Shown here: in pieces, positions 6,177-11,517 of the stretch
How the letters are laid out: the number at the start of each line of letters is the position of its first letter
Position numbering within the stretch: position 1 is the first letter of the stretch
Assembly: GCF_003114815.1 (NCBI RefSeq)
Contig: NZ_BFAZ01000017.1
Location: forward strand, 1 to 11,517
Source: Leptospira ellinghausenii
GTDB lineage: Bacteria > Spirochaetota > Leptospiria > Leptospirales > Leptospiraceae
Direction: 5' to 3'
Length of the DNA: 11,517 bases
Program-made: the position numbers and the translations under genes
The notes under the pieces: model-generated
The model's input: the letters and a program-made list of their open reading frames with translations, nothing else
The model's database searches: none
Told to the model about the DNA's origin: nothing

Positions 6177-6725
6177 ATGAAAATCCATAATCTGAAAAAC
6201 TTTTTTACTTTAAGTATATTAGCTTTTGTTTCGCAATCATGTGCTGGATTAGCTATAGCAAAAACAGGATCATTCCAAAAATATGAAACAAAACAATATC
6301 TTATATTATATAACAGAGATACTCGTAAATATTGCAAAAGGGAAAATGATATTTACACAAAAGATGCAGTCCTAGAGTGTTATGGTGAACCACTAGAAAT
6401 TAGTAAGTATGGAGAATGCGATGTTCTAATATACAAAAATGGCATCTCTTGGGATTTCGTTACAATTACACCAATACTATTATTATTTCCTGTTTTATTT
6501 TATCCGACAGGATTTGACAAAAAATATTTTTATTTTAAAAACAACTTATTAGAATATAATATATATGACTACTCTGATGTAGAATACTTATTCGGTATTG
6601 TTATTGTAAATGACAAGAATATTTCAAACTTTGGAAAAACAAACGGATTACATAACAATGAAATAAAAAAAGCTTCCTTACCAGAAATATGTATCAATAA
6701 AATAAAGATGGACAATTCACTATAA
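6177..6725 (+). CDS. Putative lipoprotein, paralogue of the C13 gene
   Basis: 182 aa. The N-terminus MKIHNLKNFFTLSILAFVSQSC is a signal peptide with a loose lipobox ending at C22, acceptable for spirochaetal lipoproteins. The mature protein has ECYGEP, a Cys-containing ECDVLIYKNGISW, a hydrophobic stretch ITPILLLFPVLFYP that may insert in or contact a membrane, and a C-terminal FGKTNGLHNNEIKK...C. The same blocks in the same order occur in the lipoprotein of cassette C13, including the lipid-site Cys and three other Cys positions. Function is unknown; a location in the inner or outer membrane is inferred. No strong Shine-Dalgarno is seen, and the ATG follows the second copy of a 16-bp direct repeat by 8 bases. 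Confidence 0.7.
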   Translation: MKIHNLKNFFTLSILAFVSQSCAGLAIAKTGSFQKYETKQYLILYNRDTRKYCKRENDIYTKDAVLECYGEPLEISKYGECDVLIYKNGISWDFVTITPILLLFPVLFYPTGFDKKYFYFKNNLLEYNIYDYSDVEYLFGIVIVNDKNISNFGKTNGLHNNEIKKASLPEICINKIKMDNSL

Positions 6726-6758
6726 ACATAATAATTTATTTTTGTTTAAAATCTACTG

Positions 6759-6922
6759 CAATTAACAGCGACTTACCGCTACGCTTCGGCACAAGGCCTC
6801 GCTCGGCCTGCGGCAAATTCTCCTCCTGGCATTCGCCTTGCTTACGCAAGCTCCATGCCAGTCCCTAACGTCCCGTTGGGACTCAGGGTCGGAGAACTTC
6901 GGTAAGTCTAGTTCGTTATGCG
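6759..6922 (+). repeat. attC site 9 (type A, 164 bp)
   Basis: R'' CAATTAAC 6759-6766, R' GTTATGCG 6915-6922, L arm ACTTACCG/CGGTAAGT, inner stem TTCTCC/GGAGAA. C9's ends pair over 17 bp (GTTAATTGCAATAGATT against AATCTACTGCAATTAAC). Confidence 0.9.
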
Positions 6923-6949
6923 CCATACTTTAATTTCTTTTGAGGAAAA

Positions 6950-7856
6950 ATGAATAATAGAATTGTTTCAATAAACCCTTATCAATTAGCCGCAATTTCA
7001 GCCTTAAATGATGTCGCCAATATTCCCATCTTTGAAGAAATAAGAACACCGCCGGTTAACGTAAATTCTATCATCTATTCGACTTTATTTCAATGCGGAG
7101 CTTCACATCTAAATATACATAGTATCTTAAGAAAGCAGGATGAACCACATATCCAAAGCCCTAAAATATCACTAATCGATCATCCTGGCGAAAAAAAAAG
7201 TAATAGAATCTGGAGTTTCAGAATTATTTGAACACTATATGCCTGACGATTACCGTATAAATGAAAAGTACAAAAATGTCGCAGAAATTGAATTCTATCT
7301 AGAAACTGTATTTTTTGCTGCAAATACCAAAACTAGTACAATCAATATGTTTAAATTTCCAAACATTAAAAACTGTAAACAACTAATGCCAGCAGAACTA
7401 TATTTTGCTATATCAAATTTTTTATCATTAATTGAAACTTCGCCTCAAAAACTTCCAATTCCAAAACAGGAGATTGACCTAGATCACATAAAGAAATTTG
7501 AAACTATCATTGAAAGCAATTTATTTCAATCATATTGCGAAAGTCATAACGCTTTAGAATATAACGATATAGAATTTACCATTGCAATTGATAATCTAAA
7601 AAATAAAGGTAAAAATCTATACAATAGACATATTGATAGCATTTTATTAAAAGATATGGCTATTTCAGTTCTACCAATTACAGAAAAAATAATTGGGACA
7701 ATATTTGGAAAAATCCCAGGATCAATATCAAAATTCGCATCTAAAATATTAACGGATTATCTAAAAACTGAAAAGAAAATTGTTATATATCAATTAGACG
7801 GCTTATTTAAAACTATTTTAACAGATGTTGTTTTTCCATATGTAAGGGGCAGATAA
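6950..7856 (+). pseudogene. Cassette C10 gene split by a frameshift at an A9 tract
   Basis: Two frames, 6950-7231 (93 aa) and 7239-7856 (205 aa from its first ATG), read as one ~301-aa protein if one A is removed from the A9 run at 7191-7199. The downstream frame is open from 7176, and across the tract it reads KKVIESGVSELFEHYMPDDYRI, ordinary coding sequence that continues smoothly past the ATG at 7239. The upstream frame ends in unlike residues and stops at 7229-7231. The 5' part starts at an ATG with a real Shine-Dalgarno (GAGGA 6942-6946), rare in this array. The product is not recognised: it is soluble and helical, with an amphipathic region near ISVLPITEKIIGTIFGKIPGS. The options are a broken gene, a phase-variable homopolymer, slippage that restores the frame, or a sequencing error. 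Confidence 0.65.
7191..7199 (+). other. A9 homopolymer at the frameshift point
   Basis: Nine consecutive A residues after GGCG. Eight would restore a single frame. Runs of this length are prone to slipped-strand mutation and polymerase slippage. Confidence 0.7.
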
Positions 7857-7863
7857 AGTACGG

Positions 7864-8029
7864 CGCATAACAGCGACTAACCGCTTCACTTCGGGACTTA
7901 CGCCCTCGTTCGGTCTGCGACACATAGGCTTTTGTCACTCCTCTTGCTTTCGCAAGCGTCGCGCCAATCCCTAACGTCCCATTCGGGACTCAGGGTCAGC
8001 CTACGTCGGTTAGCCTAGTTCGTTATGCG
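7864..8029 (+). repeat. attC site 10 (type A, 166 bp)
   Basis: R'' CGCATAAC 7864-7871, R' GTTATGCG 8022-8029, L arm CTAACCG/CGGTTAG, inner stem TAGGCT/AGCCTA. C10's ends pair over 18 bp (GTTATGCGCCATACTTTA against TAAAGTACGGCGCATAAC). R'' and R' match, although they belong to different cassettes. Confidence 0.9.
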
Positions 8030-8059
8030 ACAGATTTAAAAAATAAAGTACATAAAAAA

Positions 8060-9286
8060 ATGAGAAAAGAAATATATAACTATCTTGAAAATCTTTTTCC
8101 TGGATCGAGGATAATTGAAAATTCTAATAACGAAAATTCTTCACTTGAAAAAAACAACAAGAACAGAAAATCCATAAACATCTCCCTGATGGATACGATT
8201 TATGAAGTAACAAAATTAAATACATTTAATTCTGTCGATTCTTTCCTATTCAGATTAGTAGCGAATCAATTAGAAAATTACCAGAATCTCGAATTTAATC
8301 ATGAAATATCCAATTCAATTATTGAAAATATTTTTGATAATGCGATTCTAAGAAGTTTCATTTTAGAAGATTTTGATAATTTTGATCAACCTTATCTAAA
8401 TAATTTAATTACCGACCTATTAAAAGGTCTACAATTCTGGAGAAACAAAACTTATGAAGGAAAAAACATTTCTTTCGGTTTCATAATTGAAAATTCATTT
8501 GAAAGAGATTTTTATAATTATGAAAATCTAAATAGAATTCAAAAACATATCGAAAAAGATTACTTTGCACCCCTTAGTGATGGTATGTGTAGTTTTATTA
8601 AAATAAATCTAAATGGAGATATAATTGGACTAAACCAATTTGATAATTTCTATGACGACTCTATGCTACCTTACAGATTTAGCTCAGTTAATAATTTAAG
8701 AAATTCTAGCGTACTAATTCAAACTAGATTAGGAGATATCCTACTTATTAAAGATGGAAATCTTAAATTTGTTAAAAAGAATAAGCAATGGATTCAGTTT
8801 GATACAAATTCTTTAATGCATAAAATTAGTGCCAATTTACAAATTTACGAAAGAAAATTAAAAGAAGCCGTTTTCCAAACATGCCTAGACATTTCATTAG
8901 CAAAAACCGGGGGAGTTTTAGCCGTAGTTGATGAGGAAGCCTTTGATGTTAAAAAGCTAATATCTTATGATCTTAATGAAAACTCAGACTTCCAAATAAA
9001 AAAAGAATTTCTATATTCCTTAACAAAGGGACAGAAATTTCAGGATTTATCAAGATCTCTTAGAAAAGAAATACTTAGTATAGATGGTAGTACAGTCATC
9101 AATAGAAAAGGTCATATTCTTTTAATTGGTACAATAATTAGAATCTCAGGCGGAAGTCTTGGTGGCGGTAGAACCGCAGCATGCGTAGAATTATCAAAGT
9201 CTGGCGCTGCAATTAAACTCTCAACCGATGGTTACATTGAAGTATACGCCGATGGGAATAGAAGACCAATTCTAAAAATTGACTAA
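8060..9286 (+). CDS. Protein with C-terminal DisA_N/DAC-like nucleotide-binding domain lacking RHR
   Basis: A 408-aa cytosolic protein. The last ~140 residues look like the diadenylate-cyclase (DisA_N/CdaA) fold: KTGGVLAVVDEE (282-293, equivalent to the IGALIVIE strand), then LRKEILSIDGSTVI with D342-G343-S344 in place of DGA, KGHILLIGTII, GSLGGGRTAA (about 365-374) where synthases have GTRHRAA, and ELSKSGAAIKLSTDGYIEVY in place of the ISE...IVVSEE...IS segment. Without RHR and with S for A in DGA, c-di-AMP synthesis is unlikely. Inactivated DAC-like domains have been proposed as cyclic-nucleotide sensors in conflict systems (the DACN* groups), and I infer that role. The middle region GDILLIKDGNLKFVKKNKQWIQFD is beta-rich; the N-terminal 200 residues are unrecognised. 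The ATG lies 37 bases into cassette C11 without a clear ribosome binding site. Confidence 0.6.
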   Translation: MRKEIYNYLENLFPGSRIIENSNNENSSLEKNNKNRKSINISLMDTIYEVTKLNTFNSVDSFLFRLVANQLENYQNLEFNHEISNSIIENIFDNAILRSFILEDFDNFDQPYLNNLITDLLKGLQFWRNKTYEGKNISFGFIIENSFERDFYNYENLNRIQKHIEKDYFAPLSDGMCSFIKINLNGDIIGLNQFDNFYDDSMLPYRFSSVNNLRNSSVLIQTRLGDILLIKDGNLKFVKKNKQWIQFDTNSLMHKISANLQIYERKLKEAVFQTCLDISLAKTGGVLAVVDEEAFDVKKLISYDLNENSDFQIKKEFLYSLTKGQKFQDLSRSLRKEILSIDGSTVINRKGHILLIGTIIRISGGSLGGGRTAACVELSKSGAAIKLSTDGYIEVYADGNRRPILKID

Positions 9287-9295
9287 TAAATCCGT

Positions 9296-9462
9296 CGCAT
9301 AACAGCGACTTTCCGCTTCGCTTCGGCACAGGGCCTCGCTCGGCCTGCGGCAAATCCTCCTCCTGGCATTCGCCTTGCGTTCGCAAGCTACATGCCAGTC
9401 CCTAACGTCCCGTTTCCGGGACTCAGGGTCGGAGGACTTCGGTAAGTCTAGTTCGTTATGCG
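9296..9462 (+). repeat. attC site 11 (type A, 167 bp)
   Basis: R'' CGCATAAC 9296-9303, R' GTTATGCG 9455-9462, L arm ACTTTCCG/CGGTAAGT with one mismatch, inner stem TCCTCC/GGAGGA, apical hairpin GTCCCGTTTCCGGGAC. C11's ends pair over 17 bp (GTTATGCGACAGATTTA against TAAATCCGTCGCATAAC). Confidence 0.9.
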
Positions 9463-9476
9463 ACATTGAAAAAAAA

Positions 9477-10574
9477 ATGGAATATATAGATCACTTAATT
9501 TACATTTCACTCGCATTTATTAGTTTTTTCCTCATAAATAAAATTGGGGAAAAAATGGTAACGTCTGATTATGAACAAATCAGCGTATCTCTTCCTATTG
9601 ATAAAGCACCTGCATTTAATATCGTATACAGGGTAATAACTCCTGCTCTTTTACTAATCATATATGCAATTATTTTCTCAGAAATTGGATTGGATTATTT
9701 GAACCGAAATATTGCTTTCTGCAGCTATTACTACATAATTATAAGAATTCTAATAATCTTCATTTACCAAAGAGCACTCCTTATAAACTGGATAAGACAA
9801 TTTATCACTTATTTTGGTATTCTATCTGTCACATTCTTCCTAGATAAAAATTACCTATCAACTGCAACGAAAATTTTGCCCGATCCATCTACCTTGATAA
9901 ACGAAATTTGGATTATCATACTAATATTCGTATACAATTTATTGAACAGTATAACAAAAAACACAGAAGAACTAAAATCAAGGAAAGAAAAATATATTTT
10001 AGATACCTTCAAAAAATTTCAAAAAAAATTCCACATAAACATAAACACTTCAAAGTCTCTATTTTTAGCTCCAGAAATTTATTCAATAATGATATATGAA
10101 AACTTCAATAGACCCCTATTGTTTAGAAAGGCTGAAACGCTATTGAAAAAAATTGGATTCGCTATAAAAACTACCGGGATAATGCAAGTTGCTAGCAGAT
10201 CCACACTCACAGATGTTTCAAGTATTGAAAAAAGCATTACACTCTTACGTAATCTTCTAGTAAAAACAATTCAAAAATCAAATTTCAATGATCTAGCCTT
10301 TTACCTTGAAAGTCACAAAAGTCTCATAGATGATACTTTAGCCAAATACAACAAACGTTCAGACTACATTAATGAAATAAATTTTATCCGATCAACTATT
10401 GAAGAAAATAAACTAATACCCATTTCTATTGAAAATTTTGAAACGCGATTAAACAGACTAATTATACGCTATTTGATAAGAGAAAAAAAGAAAACAAAAG
10501 ATATGGACTATTACGGTAAAAAAGTAAATTTGATCAGCTTAAGAAAAAAATATTTCAAAAAAAGAAAAAAGTAA
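9477..10574 (+). CDS. Multi-pass membrane protein, possible lysozyme-like C-terminal domain
   Basis: A 365-aa inner-membrane protein. About five hydrophobic segments (roughly 7-20, 50-68, 80-97, 107-122, 142-157) are followed by a basic helix KSRKEKYILDTFKKFQKKF and a soluble domain. In that domain EIYSIMIYENFNRP with E208 and KTTGIMQVASRSTLTD with GIMQ at 234-237 recall motif I (catalytic Glu) and motif II (GxMQ) of SLT/lysozyme-like lytic transglycosylases, at suitable spacing. This is a motif-level inference. The C-terminus is strongly basic (KKYFKKRKK). The frame is open upstream into the attC, but ATG 9477, 21 bases into cassette C12, fits the start position of other cassettes. A membrane effector acting on peptidoglycan is one reading; an unrelated membrane protein is the other. 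Confidence 0.55.
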   Translation: MEYIDHLIYISLAFISFFLINKIGEKMVTSDYEQISVSLPIDKAPAFNIVYRVITPALLLIIYAIIFSEIGLDYLNRNIAFCSYYYIIIRILIIFIYQRALLINWIRQFITYFGILSVTFFLDKNYLSTATKILPDPSTLINEIWIIILIFVYNLLNSITKNTEELKSRKEKYILDTFKKFQKKFHININTSKSLFLAPEIYSIMIYENFNRPLLFRKAETLLKKIGFAIKTTGIMQVASRSTLTDVSSIEKSITLLRNLLVKTIQKSNFNDLAFYLESHKSLIDDTLAKYNKRSDYINEINFIRSTIEENKLIPISIENFETRLNRLIIRYLIREKKKTKDMDYYGKKVNLISLRKKYFKKRKK

Positions 10575-10587
10575 TCATTTTCAACAT

Positions 10588-10751
10588 CGCATAACAGCGA
10601 CTTACCGCTTCGCTTCGGCACAAGGCCTCGCTCGGCCTCCGGCAAATTCCCTTTCTGGCATTCGCCTTGCTTACGCAAGCTACATGCCAGTCCCTAACGT
10701 CCCGTTGGGACTCAGGGTCAGGGAACTTCGGTAAGTCTAGTTCGTTATGCG
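10588..10751 (+). repeat. attC site 12 (type A, 164 bp)
   Basis: R'' CGCATAAC 10588-10595, R' GTTATGCG 10744-10751, L arm ACTTACCG/CGGTAAGT, inner stem TTCCCT/AGGGAA. C12's ends pair over 18 bp (GTTATGCGACATTGAAAA against TTTTCAACATCGCATAAC), with mismatches at positions 10 and 11 that are both wobble pairs on the bottom strand. Confidence 0.9.
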
Positions 10752-10789
10752 AAATAGTGTAAATTTTTTATAAATTAAAAGAACAAAAT

Positions 10790-11308
10790 ATGAAACAAAT
10801 ACAAAAATTCATCTTGTCCATTCCCTTACTTTTATGTTCTAATTGCCTGGGACTCGCAGTCTTTACTCTAGGTAATTTTGAAGTAAAACAAGACAAAATT
10901 TGGAAATCTAATCACTATTGCTTTAAAAAAGAAAATCTTTTTAGTGAAAACGAGATTATTGATTGCTTCGGGACTCCTTCACATATTGAGTTATTTGAAA
11001 AATGTAAAGTATTATATTTTTCAAACGGACTCAAATGGACTGGTTTAGGTGTGTATGCTGTATTTGTTCCTATTGTAATGCCTATACCGATATCGAGATC
11101 ATACACAAAAGCATATATTATTTCTGAAAAAGTCATCACAATAGTTTTCGATAATACGGAATTAAACTATATGTATGGTTTTATAAATACTGACAATCCT
11201 AATCATAAACCATACAATTTCGGAGAAATAAATGGTTTAGATAGAAAACAAATTAAGAAAATTCCACTAAACCAATGCCTTAACTCAAATGACAATCTTA
11301 TCAATTAA
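10790..11308 (+). CDS. Putative lipoprotein, paralogue of the C9 gene
   Basis: 172 aa. The signal peptide MKQIQKFILSIPLLLCSNC has two candidate lipidation cysteines (C16, C19); alignment with the C9 protein favours C19. Shared blocks in order with C9: C-x-GLA...G-F at the mature start, DCFGTP (C9: ECYGEP), KCKVLYFSNGLKW (C9: ECDVLIYKNGISW), a hydrophobic stretch (here YAVFVPIVMPIPIS), LNYMYG (C9: VEYLFG), and FGEINGLDRKQIKK...C (C9: FGKTNGLHNNEIKK...C). Function is unknown. The two relatives sit in cassettes with different R boxes (GTTATGCG here, GTTAATTG in C9) and have little similarity outside the blocks, so they entered the array separately. It is the sole gene of C13, with a short AT-rich leader. 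Confidence 0.7.
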   Translation: MKQIQKFILSIPLLLCSNCLGLAVFTLGNFEVKQDKIWKSNHYCFKKENLFSENEIIDCFGTPSHIELFEKCKVLYFSNGLKWTGLGVYAVFVPIVMPIPISRSYTKAYIISEKVITIVFDNTELNYMYGFINTDNPNHKPYNFGEINGLDRKQIKKIPLNQCLNSNDNLIN

Positions 11309-11349
11309 AATTAATTGAATATATATCTATCGAATTAATTACACTACTT

Positions 11350-11512
11350 CGCATAACAGCACCTTAACGCTTCGCTTCGGCACAAGGCCTCGCTCGGTCT
11401 GCGACACATAGGCTTTCTGTCACTCGTTTGCATCCGCAAACTACGTGCCAGTCCCTACCGTCCCGTTGGGACTCAGGGTCAGCCTACGTCGTTAAGGCTA
11501 GTTCGTTATTCG
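11350..11512 (+). repeat. attC site 13 (type A, 163 bp)
   Basis: R'' CGCATAAC 11350-11357, R' GTTATTCG 11505-11512, L arm CCTTAACG/CGTTAAGG, inner stem TAGGCT/AGCCTA. C13's ends pair over 19 bp (GTTATGCGAAATAGTGTAA against TTACACTACTTCGCATAAC). Cassette C14 begins at 11506 with TTATTCGCAATT, and its own attC beyond the window should end in ...CTGCGAATAAC. Confidence 0.9.
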
Positions 11513-11517
11513 CAATT

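Larger units (their letters stand above)
1..11517 (+). mobile_element. Integron cassette array (partial, 13 attC sites, no integrase in window)
   Basis: Thirteen GC-rich palindromic repeats of 163-173 bp separate AT-rich units that nearly all hold one + strand gene. Every repeat ends in TTCG^TTA and every following unit starts with TTAnnYG, as expected for G^TT cleavage at attC R' boxes by an IntI-type tyrosine recombinase. Unit content is unrelated from one to the next, and one unit (C2/C6) occurs twice at unlinked positions. All of this is typical of a chromosomal superintegron. The integrase and attI would lie outside the window. The host is probably a spirochaete such as Leptospira, inferred from composition and lipoprotein style only. 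Confidence 0.9.

Noticed and set aside
9375..9476. N-terminal extension of the C12 gene into attC 11
   Set aside because: Same reason: attC sequence read in frame. ATG 9477 follows the terminal repeat as in other cassettes.
10915..11139. Minus-strand 74-aa frame within the C13 lipoprotein; likewise 3439-3654 and 6119-6337
   Set aside because: Antisense shadows of better-supported + strand genes.
523..11512. CRISPR array
   Set aside because: Repeats are 160+ bp, imperfect, branched palindromes with gene-sized, unequal spacers.
523..11512. Insertion-sequence or MITE copies
   Set aside because: No transposase, no target-site duplications; boundaries follow the G^TT rule and each inter-repeat unit has its own matching ends, which fits integron cassettes.

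Overview
The window is a 13-site stretch of a sedentary chromosomal integron cassette array (a superintegron). AT-rich single-gene units, all on the + strand, alternate with GC-rich, highly palindromic 163-173 bp repeats. Each repeat starts with a YATAAC/ATTAAC-type R'' box and ends with a GTTAnnYG R' box, the layout of attC recombination sites (compare Vibrio VCRs). They are longer than the usual 57-141 bp range. No integrase gene or attI is inside the window, and both edges lie inside the array. Low GC in the cassettes, A-rich coding strands and two secreted lipoproteins with loose lipoboxes fit a spirochaete, probably Leptospira. That assignment is an inference, not proven here.

Layout (cassette boundaries at G^TT): C1 (partial, to 679) exported hypothetical; C2 680-1048 no ORF, structured; C3 1049-1820 SUKH/SMI1-KNR4 protein; C4 1821-2773 helical protein with an RxxxxH (HEPN-like) motif; C5 2774-4351 AlbA_2/Schlafen-type protein; C6 4352-4723 second copy of the C2 element; C7 4724-5562 vapBC with its own operator-promoter; C8 5563-6050 no convincing ORF; C9 6051-6915 lipoprotein; C10 6916-8022 gene split by a frameshift at an A9 tract; C11 8023-9455 protein with a DisA_N/DAC-like C-terminus lacking the synthase RHR motif; C12 9456-10744 multi-pass membrane protein with a possible lysozyme-like domain; C13 10745-11505 lipoprotein paralogous to C9; C14 begins at 11506. 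The cargo is rich in families known from toxin-antitoxin, immunity and nucleotide-signalling defence, but each gene is an independent cassette and not part of one operon.

The most unusual signal is at the cassette ends. Each of the 12 complete cassettes begins and ends with complementary sequence of very uniform length (17-19 bp). The outer part is the R box, and the inner ~7 bp is different in almost every cassette. Position 11 is always A at the start and C at the end. That gives an A.C mismatch if the top strand folds and a G.T wobble if the bottom strand folds, and the few other mismatches are of the same kind. The pairing partners adjoin only in the excised circular cassette, not in the array. 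A second notable element is the ORF-less cassette present twice (C2, C6). It carries its own attC family, conserved nested inverted repeats and a variable loop, suggesting a mobile structured RNA or regulatory cassette.
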